Shown: piece by piece, positions 1 through 6,069 of the stretch
Numbering within the stretch: the stretch's first letter is position 1
Layout: the number at the start of each line of letters is the position of its first letter
Source of the DNA: Candidatus Heimdallarchaeota archaeon
GTDB taxonomy: Archaea; Asgardarchaeota; Heimdallarchaeia; Heimdallarchaeales; Heimdallarchaeaceae
DNA length: 8,505 bases
Assembly: GCA_030603505.1 (NCBI GenBank)
Contig: JAUVXQ010000040.1
Location: forward strand, 1-8,505
Direction: 5' to 3'
Made by a program: the position numbers and the translations under genes
Notes under the pieces: generated by a model
Told to the model about the DNA's origin: nothing
The model's database searches: none
Seen by the model: only the letters and a program-made list of their open reading frames with translations

Positions 1-165
1 AAGAACTAAACCTTCAACCCTTCCTTTTTTTGATTTTTTCAAGATAGGGCGATATTAGAACGGAAGGTTTTACCTATTATTCTCAAATTGGTATAATATC
101 TCTTTATTTTTCTCGACTTACTTCCCTTTACTGAGATTACATTTTTTATCTTGATTTGTACTACT
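1..165. other. Gene-free left edge, downstream of the PIN toxin
   Basis: I see no convincing coding region here. The stretch is AT-rich. It has a weak inverted repeat (AACCTTC at about 9-15 and GAAGGTT at about 63-69) around a T-rich loop, and a TATA-like string (GGTATAATAT) near 91-100. It lies just 3' of the toxin gene, but I see no clear T-run terminator on the minus strand immediately after the toxin stop codon. Its role is unknown. Confidence 0.4.
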
Positions 166-588
166 CTACTTTAATAACTTTAATGCTTCTACAGGTGCTA
201 AAACTTCTATTTCAGGTATTTTTCTAAAGTGTTTGTCCAATGTGACAATTTTCTTTATATCTAATTCTTGCATGCATGAGAGCATCAAAGCATCATCAAA
301 GTCTAATTCGAATTTCTTTTGATTAATAAATGTTTTTAATATTGTTAAATAATCAGGTTTGTGAATCTTTATCCCTTCATATGATGCCAAAGATTGGATA
401 AATTCTGAAGCTATGTCGATACTCTTTGTTTTAAATTGAATGACTAAAACAATAGAATATATTCCAAAATCATTGATAAATGTTGTATATGGTGATTTTT
501 CAAGTTTTTCTAGCATTTTCTTACAATCTGTAAAATGTTGTTGTTTAAGCATGACCTCAAGAAATATGTTTGAATCTATGAAAAACAA
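166..588 (-). CDS. PIN-domain ribonuclease toxin (VapC-like)
   Basis: Predicted Mg-dependent endoribonuclease toxin of a VapBC-type pair, 140 residues, the usual size for a single PIN domain. Visible signatures are an N-terminal strand ending in Asp5 (FIDSN), the central helical region, the FDDALML motif with Asp98/Asp99, and TLDKHF with Asp118. Together these give most of the acidic metal site. The usual mid-protein Glu is not obvious: the segment FINDFGIYS offers Asp40 but no Glu. The start is TTG at 586-588, because the same frame has no ATG between the antitoxin stop and FFIDSN. An ATG at 593-595 lies in another frame and gives a non-PIN peptide. The gene begins three bases after the antitoxin stop in the same frame, so the two are surely co-transcribed. 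The stop is TAG. RNase activity and target are inferred from the family; the fold call is fairly secure. Confidence 0.82.
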   Translation of the reverse strand: MFFIDSNIFLEVMLKQQHFTDCKKMLEKLEKSPYTTFINDFGIYSIVLVIQFKTKSIDIASEFIQSLASYEGIKIHKPDYLTILKTFINQKKFELDFDDALMLSCMQELDIKKIVTLDKHFRKIPEIEVLAPVEALKLLK

Positions 589-591
589 ATT

Positions 592-849
592 TCATTCACT
601 TTCCTTTAAAAACAGTTTGGTAGCTAGGTGTTGTAATTCTACACTTCTTTCCTTTACTTGTTCCAACATACCACTTATTCGTTCAGTTGGGTTATTGATT
701 TTAGAGATATTACTTTGTGTTCTTAACCAAATGTCTACAGCTTCTTCTAAAGCTGCAGATAAAGAACCTTTTTTATAACCAAATTTCTGAAATGCTTTCT
801 GTCGAAATATTCTCTCTTTCTCTTCATCAATTTGAACCTTTAATCCCAT
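592..849 (-). CDS. Ribbon-helix-helix-like antitoxin partner of the PIN toxin
   Basis: A small charged protein of 85 residues directly upstream of the PIN gene. The N-terminal half reads as a ribbon-helix-helix DNA-binding domain: a short strand (KVQID, residues 4-8), helix 1 (about 9-24), a glycine turn, and helix 2 (about 28-43, SLSAALEEAVDIWL). The C-terminal half (about 50-85) is polar and helical, as expected for the part that wraps and blocks the toxin. By family logic it neutralises the toxin and represses its own promoter. The ATG at 847-849 has no strong Shine-Dalgarno. A TATA-like box at about 881-889 implies a leader of only about ten bases. The promoter and first codons recur in decayed form at 3980-4105. 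The RHH assignment rests on the pattern, not on a database match. Confidence 0.72.
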   Translation of the reverse strand: MGLKVQIDEEKERIFRQKAFQKFGYKKGSLSAALEEAVDIWLRTQSNISKINNPTERISGMLEQVKERSVELQHLATKLFLKESE

Positions 850-955
850 ATTATCACTTAGGTACTTATGTCCTTATGGTTATAAAAAATCTTTCTAATA
901 CTACTAGATGCGGGAAGAATCTACCCATGTATCTTTTTATAGGTATTTTGAGAAA
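826..955. repeat. Direct repeat copy A (antitoxin 5' end and promoter)
   Basis: This segment covers the first eight antitoxin codons, the promoter, and about 65 bases further upstream. It aligns along its whole length with 3980-4105 in the same orientation. My hand alignment gives about 109 identical columns of about 130 (roughly 84 percent), with five single-base gaps. Similarity ends at ATCAA on one side and TTTTGAGAAA on the other. Confidence 0.85.
850..892 (-). promoter_or_regulatory. Toxin-antitoxin promoter
   Basis: Reading the minus strand, a TATA-like TTTTTTATA (881-889) lies about 25 bases before a GTACCTAAG segment (around 858-865), the likely start of transcription, and then TGATAATATG leads into the antitoxin ATG. 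The partly palindromic GTAC-containing stretch between TATA box and ATG is a natural place for autorepression by the antitoxin. The TATA box and GTAC segment are both retained in the second copy near 4010-4040. Inferred from sequence only. Confidence 0.5.
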
Positions 956-983
956 ATTTAATCGAATTTCTTATAGAATCTCG

Positions 984-1021
984 AAAAACTCAATTACCTA
1001 AATTATCGCATAGAGTTGAGT
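984..1021 (-). terminator. Possible weak terminator after the wHTH gene
   Basis: On the minus strand, just after the wHTH stop codon, ACTCAA (1016-1021) can pair with TTGAGT (988-993). The second arm runs straight into a five-T stretch (984-988 on the plus strand read as A). The stem is short and the loop about 22 bases, so this is only a candidate; archaeal termination often depends on T-runs alone. Confidence 0.35.
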
Positions 1022-1023
1022 AT

Positions 1024-1524
1024 TTATTTAACTGTTTCTTCAGATATGAAGGAATAAAATCTAAATTGCCTTTTTAATGCCCAATACTCCCTGAAACATA
1101 AAATGGATCCTACAACTAAACATCCAGCTCCGCAGAAAGCTGCTATGGGCGGTAAAAACCATACCACTACAAAAGTGAATATCGCTGAAGTTACAAGAAA
1201 GCTGAACAAGAAAAGTATTCTAGGTATCATTATTCCTTTTATTAAATGAGCAGGAACATAAACTGGTACTAAAATATCGTGTCTCTTTTCACCTTTCTCT
1301 GTTAAAACATATAGGTTTGAAGGAAGTTTTTTTACAATGTCTGCATCTTCTAATTTGTCTAAATGCCAACTAATTGTGCTTGGACTCTTTAACTCTAAGG
1401 CTCGCTGTGTTTCTCGTATTCCTACTTCATGAGGAAATCTAGTTTTTAGATAAAGGTAGATTTTTAGTGTTGTTGGATGATCTAAAACATTACTTGATTT
1501 TCTAATATTAATAATTCTAGACAT
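1024..1524 (-). CDS. Winged-helix transcriptional regulator with two membrane segments
   Basis: A protein of 166 residues in two parts. Residues about 12-80 form an ArsR/MarR-like winged helix: VLDHPTTLKIYLYL as the first helix, a recognition helix around SPSTISWHLDKLEDADIV (47-64), and a wing with LYVLTEKG (71-78). Residues about 98-123 and 127-145 are two hydrophobic membrane spans separated by a Pro-Pro turn. A short basic tail (ALKRQFRF) would face the cytoplasm. This layout suggests a membrane-tethered DNA-binding protein, a type common in uncultured archaea. It lies about 120 bases downstream of the DUF3160 gene on the same strand but has its own possible promoter. Control of its own gene or of the neighbouring surface protein gene is an inference from position. 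The ATG at 1522-1524 gives a complete wHTH; the Shine-Dalgarno is weak. Confidence 0.8.
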   Translation of the reverse strand: MSRIINIRKSSNVLDHPTTLKIYLYLKTRFPHEVGIRETQRALELKSPSTISWHLDKLEDADIVKKLPSNLYVLTEKGEKRHDILVPVYVPAHLIKGIMIPRILFLFSFLVTSAIFTFVVVWFLPPIAAFCGAGCLVVGSILCFREYWALKRQFRFYSFISEETVK

Positions 1525-1615
1525 TGGTTCTAACTCACAATACTTCTCTTACCAATCCAAACATTCATTTTCCGATTGGAATAGTATACATTATTCTTAC
1601 AATTTATTAAATATT
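1525..1615 (-). promoter_or_regulatory. Promoter region of the wHTH gene with inverted repeat
   Basis: On the minus strand, a TATA-like TTTAATAAATT (about 1601-1611) precedes an inverted repeat, CCAATC (1552-1557) and GATTGG (1574-1579), with 16 bases between the arms. The expected transcription start about 25 bases after the TATA box falls at or next to the repeat, a plausible repressor site. A GTATAC palindrome lies at 1584-1589. The strength and partner of this site cannot be judged from sequence. Confidence 0.4.
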
Positions 1616-1643
1616 ATTGTATAATATGAAAAGAATATTAAGA

Positions 1644-3890
1644 TTAAGAATTCGAACTTTTTTTCTTTTTTTCTTTATAAGATTCGCATGTAAATAGAAA
1701 CATCACTGTACTCGATGAAACGATTGGAAGTGAATTTTCAATCCAATTTGGTAAAGCTGGAGGATTATTACTTAGCATTTCATGCCATTCTTCATCGGTT
1801 AAACGGTCATATATCGGTTGAATAAATTCATAAAAGGAATAAGTTCCACCTTTAGTAACTCTAAGATTTCCTTCATCATCTTGAACTATAACATATATTG
1901 CAAAAGGATTGCCCGTTCCTACTTCTAGTACTTGATTTGTATTGGTATCAGTATGAACATCAGCAATTATTGCCATTCTCTTATCAGCATCACCAAGCCA
2001 AATCTCATAACTAGAATTGGTGAATGTTGTAATTTCTTCAAGCTCTTTACCTACTTTGTAAATAAAACTAATATCTTCTTGAGTAAACGGTTGATTTTCT
2101 AATTCTTTTATACTTAAATCGACTAAACTATTGAAAATCTCTATAGTATTATTAAGTCGATTCTTAAAATCATCAGATAACAAACCATAGTCATCTAATC
2201 CATATAGCATTAAACTAACAAGACTACTAAGACGACTGTATAGTTCAGGATAAGGTTCAACATATCCTGTACTACTTCCTCCACCTCTACCTGTATTGGA
2301 TTGTTTACCATAAAGAAGTGAGTCATGTCTTAATTCAGCCCATGAACCTAAAGTTGTCATCAAAGCTTTATCTGTCCAAGTATCATTTAACATATAACCT
2401 GGATAACCTACATCTGCAGGCTTAAGCAAAGGAAAGAGAGTATACAACCATAACCAGTAAAGATTCTGTGTCCAATCTAAAACTGTAAAATTTCCAAATT
2501 CTTTTTGCAATTTGAGGATTTGAGAACTGTAATCGGAAAATGTTTCATTTTCACCTTGGAGGTAATGACCAGCTCTAGCACTACCAAACACATAGAAGAT
2601 ATCAAATGCTTTTGGTATCAATCTACCTTGAACTTTAGATTGAACCAATTGTTGAAAAATGTAGGAATCAGGAATAAAACGTTGTCCCATCAATCTCATT
2701 CCTCTTGTATAATCGGCTATATCTGGGGAATCACTAGTTATCATTGAAATGATACGAGGAGAAGGATATGTTTTTAGATTCTCAATAATATTTTTAATTA
2801 AGTTATCATCAGCTAGATTATTTCCCTCAGGTTTTCCGTAATGGTCCCATAGTTTATAATATTCTACTACTGTTAAATCGTCACTTACACCAACAAAGAA
2901 AGAAGTAGGACGATAGATACTCTCCCAATAATCCCAAACTGTGTTTGAGTCTATAGTGCTATTAAAAGACGATATCAATAGCATAGCCATTCTTGTTTGT
3001 TCAATATTTTCTTCTTCTGTTAGAGTTTCGCCTTGAATTAAGAATCCCATTCTTCCAACGTACATCATTGCTTTAAAATAACTGCCTAAAATCTCATTTC
3101 TAGTATAGTGTCCCCTAATTTTATATTGAGAAAAATCTTCTGCATAACCAAAAATAGCTGAAGTTGCTTCAAAACCATTTTCAATATTTGTAAGTTCATC
3201 TTGTGTCATTTTTTTAACATCAACTGGAATTGAATTAGAGTCATCTAGTAGTTTAAGTATAGTAGAAAGATAAGCTATATTTTTGTTCAAAGCAGTTCTT
3301 ATATTCTCTTTTAGAAAAGGGGTTTTTTTGGCTTGCTGGTCGTCTCTGAGGGCTTTTATCATTATTTCTAAGTTTTGATAAAAACTCTCCCCTTCCATTA
3401 TTCGTAAGTTCATATCATATAGAATGTGATAAGTATGCAAACAGAGATCAGTTGTAATATAATTTCCTCCACTTCCTGCATCAGATGCATCATAAAAAGC
3501 AAAAATGTCATCTTCTCCTTCATCTCTTAAAACAAAACCATATTCTGCAAGGAGTTGCTTAGTTTCACTATCCAAATTATACGGAACTTCTGCTACATTA
3601 GACAAATCTGGTTCTATTTCTGTTGGGATAATAGATGGGGTAAAACTAATTGAATTAGGGGAATATAAACCAAAAGGGGTTGCAATATCATTTTTTATTC
3701 TGAATGTACAAGCTGAACCATTCACTGATTCCGGTGTTACCCAACTTGTTTCCCAATCATAATGATTATAATCTGGCCATTTGGATTCGAAATAGATTGG
3801 AACAGTGATCGCAATAAAGATTATTGTTGATAAAAATAAAGATAATGAAACACCTGCTAAGATGCTTTTTTGAGCTCTATTTATTTTCAT
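1644..3890 (-). CDS. Membrane-anchored DUF3160 family surface protein
   Basis: A 748-residue protein whose conserved blocks I recognise as DUF3160, a family of unknown function found in archaea and some bacteria. Residues 11-33 are a hydrophobic signal anchor (or uncleaved signal peptide) after a basic start, so the bulk should lie outside the membrane. Family blocks in order: TTDLCLHTYHILYD (146-159), GHYTRNEILGSYFKAMMY (260-277), RLMGQRFIPDSYIFQ (399-413), a Trp-rich WLWLYTLFPLL (479-489), GSWAELRHDSLLYGKQS (515-531), ADVHTDTNTNQVLE (643-656), GGTYSFYEF (681-689) and LTDEEWHEML (697-706). The conserved His and Asp residues in these blocks could make a catalytic or metal site, but no activity is established. 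The C-terminus ends in a lysine-serine tail with no second membrane span. It reads towards the wHTH gene. Start ATG at 3888-3890 gives the anchor directly; the leader appears very short. Confidence 0.85.
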   Translation of the reverse strand: MKINRAQKSILAGVSLSLFLSTIIFIAITVPIYFESKWPDYNHYDWETSWVTPESVNGSACTFRIKNDIATPFGLYSPNSISFTPSIIPTEIEPDLSNVAEVPYNLDSETKQLLAEYGFVLRDEGEDDIFAFYDASDAGSGGNYITTDLCLHTYHILYDMNLRIMEGESFYQNLEIMIKALRDDQQAKKTPFLKENIRTALNKNIAYLSTILKLLDDSNSIPVDVKKMTQDELTNIENGFEATSAIFGYAEDFSQYKIRGHYTRNEILGSYFKAMMYVGRMGFLIQGETLTEEENIEQTRMAMLLISSFNSTIDSNTVWDYWESIYRPTSFFVGVSDDLTVVEYYKLWDHYGKPEGNNLADDNLIKNIIENLKTYPSPRIISMITSDSPDIADYTRGMRLMGQRFIPDSYIFQQLVQSKVQGRLIPKAFDIFYVFGSARAGHYLQGENETFSDYSSQILKLQKEFGNFTVLDWTQNLYWLWLYTLFPLLKPADVGYPGYMLNDTWTDKALMTTLGSWAELRHDSLLYGKQSNTGRGGGSSTGYVEPYPELYSRLSSLVSLMLYGLDDYGLLSDDFKNRLNNTIEIFNSLVDLSIKELENQPFTQEDISFIYKVGKELEEITTFTNSSYEIWLGDADKRMAIIADVHTDTNTNQVLEVGTGNPFAIYVIVQDDEGNLRVTKGGTYSFYEFIQPIYDRLTDEEWHEMLSNNPPALPNWIENSLPIVSSSTVMFLFTCESYKEKKKKSSNS

Positions 3891-3974
3891 ATTATCAAAA
3901 TAAGGTACACAATGAAGAATTATAAAAACCTAGAACAAGAACAATTTACTTCTCTCTTGTTCTAGTTCTAGAAC
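3891..3974 (-). promoter_or_regulatory. DUF3160 promoter with long inverted repeat
   Basis: Minus strand: TTTTTATAA (about 3919-3927) is a TATA-like box, followed by GTGTACCTTA (3901-3910) and TGATAATATG at the start codon. Immediately upstream of the TATA box lies an inverted repeat: CTAGAACAAGAACA (3930-3943) and TGTTCTAGTTCTAG (3958-3971), matching at 13 of 14 positions with a 14-base spacer. The right arm overlaps a perfect palindrome, GTTCTAGAAC (3965-3974). Repeated AGAAC/GTTCT units next to the TATA box suggest a regulator site, activator-like by position. The leader would be very short. Confidence 0.5.
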
Positions 3975-4002
3975 GATAAATCAATTTGAACTTTAATCCC
4001 AT
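3946..4002 (-). pseudogene. Vestigial antitoxin start (first codons only)
   Basis: Inside repeat copy B the antitoxin ATG and first codons are still readable (MGLK, at 4002 downwards). Loss of one C, compared with copy A, shifts the frame after four residues. The frame then runs into unrelated inverted-repeat sequence and stops at TAA (3946-3948) after 18 codons. It is therefore a relic of a second antitoxin gene, not a working one. With a retained TATA-like box it could still be transcribed as a short upstream reading frame ahead of the DUF3160 gene. Confidence 0.6.
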
Positions 4003-4105
4003 ATTTATCGCTTAAGTACTTATGTCTTAAGGCTATATACTTCTTTCTAACACTACAAGATGTGGAAAGGATCTACTCATGTATTTTTATATGTGTTTTG
4101 AGAAA
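3980..4105. repeat. Direct repeat copy B (decayed copy of antitoxin promoter region)
   Basis: Second copy of the 826-955 segment, same orientation, about 84 percent identical by hand alignment. It retains a TATA-like GTATATAG (minus strand, about 4033-4040), the TAAGTACTTA palindrome (4013-4022), and a pair of CTTAAG boxes (4011-4016 and 4026-4031). Similarity stops at 3980, six bases beyond the palindrome in the DUF3160 promoter. Confidence 0.85.
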
Positions 4106-4114
4106 TCCCCAACA

Positions 4115-4166
4115 TAAACTTTTTAAAAATAGGTTTCTCTGTTGTTAAAATTTAGTGGTAAGTACA
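4115..4166 (+). promoter_or_regulatory. Promoter and ribosome binding site of the HAD gene
   Basis: A TATA-like TTTTTAAAAATA (about 4120-4131) lies about 40 bases before the ATG at 4167, which puts transcription start near 4150. GTGGT (4155-4159) is a possible Shine-Dalgarno ending seven bases before that ATG. A GTG at 4155 would add four residues (MVST), but it overlaps the ribosome binding site, and the ATG begins just before the conserved first strand, so I prefer the ATG. Confidence 0.45.
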
Positions 4167-4850
4167 ATGAACCAAATACCCATTTTCTTCGATTTAGGGG
4201 GAACGATAATTGATAATATTGAAATTGGAAGAAAAGCTTTCAATAAGGTATTTAACAAGAATTTCACTACATCAGAAATTAAGACTATTTTTAATGATAT
4301 GTCGAAGAAAATAACTGTGAGATCTCTTTTCAAGATTCCAATTAATCCTATTAAAATGATTACTAAACTAAAAGAATTTACTCGAATACAGAATCAATAT
4401 ATTCTTTCAGAAGGGAAGTTGTTTCAAGGTACAAAGGAATTTTTACTAAAACTCAAATTAAAAAAAGAAATAGTATTAGTAATAGTTACTCAAAATCCTC
4501 AGTTTAAAAATCAGGAATTTGTTGATAAACTGTTTAATAGATTATTTAAAGAAAACCACCCTTTTGATTATGTCTTATCAAATAGAAACAAAATGAGTAT
4601 TATTAAGGAATATTTTGAATCAGATGACATCTCTAAAGCTCTATTTATAGGTGATTTACCTAATGATATGAACATTGCTAAGAAACTTCAAATCCCTGGT
4701 GTTGGAGTTGCTTGGGGATATGCTGCTGGGAAACTGGATACTCCATTCATTGTCGCGAGTTTCAACGAGTTGTACGATCTAATAGAAGAACATCTTTATT
4801 CTCTAAAGGATAAAGGTGTTGGCTTATTAAATAAATGGAAAAAAAAGTAA
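4167..4850 (+). CDS. HAD-superfamily hydrolase (phosphatase-like)
   Basis: A protein of 227 residues from the ATG at 4167, with the four HAD motifs in order. Motif I is FFDLGGT (nucleophile Asp9), motif II is IVTQN (Thr108), motif III Lys is in SNRNKMS (Lys142), and motif IV is FIGDLPNDMNIA (Asp163, Asp167). An alpha-helical cap lies between residues about 15 and 85, as in C1-cap phosphatases such as phosphoglycolate phosphatase. The second Asp of the usual DxDGT motif is Gly11, so the general acid/base seen in most phosphatases of this class is missing. It may use another residue or have a different substrate. Substrate unknown. It lies 57 bases upstream of purP on the same strand and in the same frame, and is probably co-transcribed; a link to nucleotide metabolism is only suggested by that position. 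Confidence 0.8.
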   Translation: MNQIPIFFDLGGTIIDNIEIGRKAFNKVFNKNFTTSEIKTIFNDMSKKITVRSLFKIPINPIKMITKLKEFTRIQNQYILSEGKLFQGTKEFLLKLKLKKEIVLVIVTQNPQFKNQEFVDKLFNRLFKENHPFDYVLSNRNKMSIIKEYFESDDISKALFIGDLPNDMNIAKKLQIPGVGVAWGYAAGKLDTPFIVASFNELYDLIEEHLYSLKDKGVGLLNKWKKK

Positions 4851-4907
4851 GAAACTGACATTTCAAAGATAGAAAATTATTATAAAGCACTAGGTAAGGA
4901 TTAGTCA
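4851..4907 (+). other. Amber-interrupted in-frame N-terminal extension of purP
   Basis: Between the HAD stop and the purP ATG, the purP frame reads ETDISKIENYYKALGKD, then TAG (4902-4904), Ser, and the purP Met. PurP proteins as I remember them (such as the Methanocaldococcus enzyme) carry a helix of about 15 residues of similar character just before the conserved TxGSH strand. This stretch therefore looks like the original N-terminus cut off by a nonsense mutation. It has no ATG, GTG or TTG of its own. It now also contains the likely purP ribosome binding site, AGGTAAGG at 4892-4899, ending eight bases before the ATG. Confidence 0.45.
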
Positions 4908-5900
4908 ATGATTATTTCTACTGTTGGTAGTCACTCAGCTCTTCAGATTTTATACGGCGCTAAGGAAGAAGGCTTCAAAACGCGTGTTTATGTCATTAAA
5001 GGTCGAGAAGATTTGTATAAACGCTATCCTGTTGCAGATGAGATTCACATCCTTGAGAATTATGATGAGATGTTAGAAATTAATGATGAAGATACTATTC
5101 TTATCCCTCATGGCACTCTTATTGCTACTCTAGGTGAAAGAGTAGTCGATATTACTTTGAAAATCTTTGGAAACCGACAAGGGATGATTTGGGAGATGAA
5201 ACGTGAACTCAATCTAGACTTATTAGTAAAAGCAGGTATACGTACTCCTAAATCCTTTTCTCCAGCTGATATTGACTCTTTGTGTATAGTTAAATTTCCT
5301 GGGGCTAAAGGAGGAGCTGGATACTTTCTATGTTCAACTCCTAAAGAATATCAACGGAAATCACAAGATCTGATTGCTAAAGGAAAAGTCTCTGCAAATG
5401 ATGTAGAAAACGCTCAAATACAAGAATACATTGTAGGAGTAACGATGTATCCTCATTATTTTTACTCACCTTTACAGGATAAAGTTGAGATGTTGGGGAT
5501 AGACCGTAGATACGAAACTAACGTCGATGCTTTAGGTCGGTTATCGATGGAAGATGCGTCAATTGATACGACTTACACTGTTGTTGGAAATCAACCTCTA
5601 GTAGTTAGAGAGTCACTCCTTCCAAAGATTCTGGAATATGGTGATAATCTCAGAGCGATGTCAGCAAAACTCTTTTCTCCTGGTTTGATAGGTCCTTATT
5701 GTCTTGAGCTAGCCCTCACACCTGATGAAATTATATCTTTTGAATTCACCAGCCGAATCGTTGCAGGAACAACTTTGTATGTCCAAGGATCTCCCTATTC
5801 TAAGATGCTTTATGGTGAAGATATGAGTATGGCTAAAAGAATAGCTAGAGAAATTAAGTTTGCTATTGATACGAATCGTCTTGAAGAAGTTTTAAGCTAA
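4908..5900 (+). CDS. purP: PurP, 5-formaminoimidazole-4-carboxamide ribonucleotide (FAICAR) synthetase
   Basis: Catalyses ATP- and formate-dependent formylation of AICAR to FAICAR, the penultimate step of IMP synthesis in archaea, in the cytoplasm. It has 330 residues: an N-terminal DUF1246 domain (about 1-115) and a C-terminal ATP-grasp-type DUF1297 domain (about 125-330). Recognisable blocks are TVGSHSAL (5-12), IPHGT (66-70), IFGNR (86-90), VKFPGAKGGAGYF (128-140), HYFYSPL (183-189), GIDRRYETN (197-205), VVRESLLP (232-239), GPYCLE (262-267), EFTSRIVAGT (279-288) and RIAREIK (311-317). It begins directly at the first strand and lacks the N-terminal helix of typical members, which appears to sit upstream behind an amber codon. 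The ATG has a good Shine-Dalgarno. Family identity is secure. Paralogues of PurP exist in some archaea, so the exact substrate deserves slightly less confidence. Confidence 0.9.
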   Translation: MIISTVGSHSALQILYGAKEEGFKTRVYVIKGREDLYKRYPVADEIHILENYDEMLEINDEDTILIPHGTLIATLGERVVDITLKIFGNRQGMIWEMKRELNLDLLVKAGIRTPKSFSPADIDSLCIVKFPGAKGGAGYFLCSTPKEYQRKSQDLIAKGKVSANDVENAQIQEYIVGVTMYPHYFYSPLQDKVEMLGIDRRYETNVDALGRLSMEDASIDTTYTVVGNQPLVVRESLLPKILEYGDNLRAMSAKLFSPGLIGPYCLELALTPDEIISFEFTSRIVAGTTLYVQGSPYSKMLYGEDMSMAKRIAREIKFAIDTNRLEEVLS

Positions 5901-5901
5901 G

Positions 5902-5969
5902 GAATTCTTCCGACTAAAACCGTTTTTTATTTTAAAGCCTTGAAACATAAGAATTCTTCCGACAAAAAC
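5902..5969. repeat. Two copies of a 19-base motif after purP
   Basis: GAATTCTTCCGACTAAAAC (5902-5920) and GAATTCTTCCGACAAAAAC (5951-5969) differ at one position and start 49 bases apart, directly after the purP stop codon. A 13-base core, TTCCGACAAAAAC, occurs again at 6433-6445. The first copy is followed by a T-rich run (CGTTTTTTATTTT) that could end purP transcription. Two copies are too few, and the region too irregular, for a CRISPR array. Function unknown. Confidence 0.7.
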
Positions 5970-6008
5970 ATAACAGAAAGAAATAAAAAGAGTAAAAATA
6001 AGAAGGTT

Positions 6009-6069
6009 TACGAAAGACTCAGGCTTATGTTCTTAGAGGTTTTCAGCTCGAGCCTTTCGTATTTTTTTT
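6009..6069 (+). terminator. Stem-loop with T8 tail in the convergent purP/histone region
   Basis: TACGAA (6009-6014) pairs with TTCGTA (6056-6061), and AGGCT (6021-6025) with AGCCT (6051-6055), giving an eleven-base-pair interrupted stem with a six-base bulge on the left. Eight T's follow at 6062-6069 and six more at 6073-6078. This resembles an intrinsic terminator for transcripts from purP. On the minus strand the same stem is followed, after the histone gene, by several T-runs (complement of 5980-6000), so it may serve both directions. A small structured RNA is an alternative. Confidence 0.5.

Noticed and set aside
440..1001. Overlapping plus-strand open frames opposite the toxin-antitoxin genes
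   Set aside because: They lie antisense to the two clear genes and have no recognisable domain or ribosome binding site; they are frame shadows.
2505..3762. Plus-strand frames inside the DUF3160 gene
   Set aside because: The minus-strand frame has many conserved family blocks over the same bases.
826..4105. Composite transposon or insertion sequence between the direct repeats
   Set aside because: There is no transposase, and the repeats are promoter and antitoxin sequence rather than IS ends.
4155..4166. GTG start for the HAD gene adding four residues
   Set aside because: The GTG falls in the likely ribosome binding site, and the ATG at 4167 gives the normal distance to motif I.
4145..4333. 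Minus-strand frame of 62 codons over the start of the HAD gene
   Set aside because: It overlaps the conserved HAD motif I region on the opposite strand and resembles nothing.
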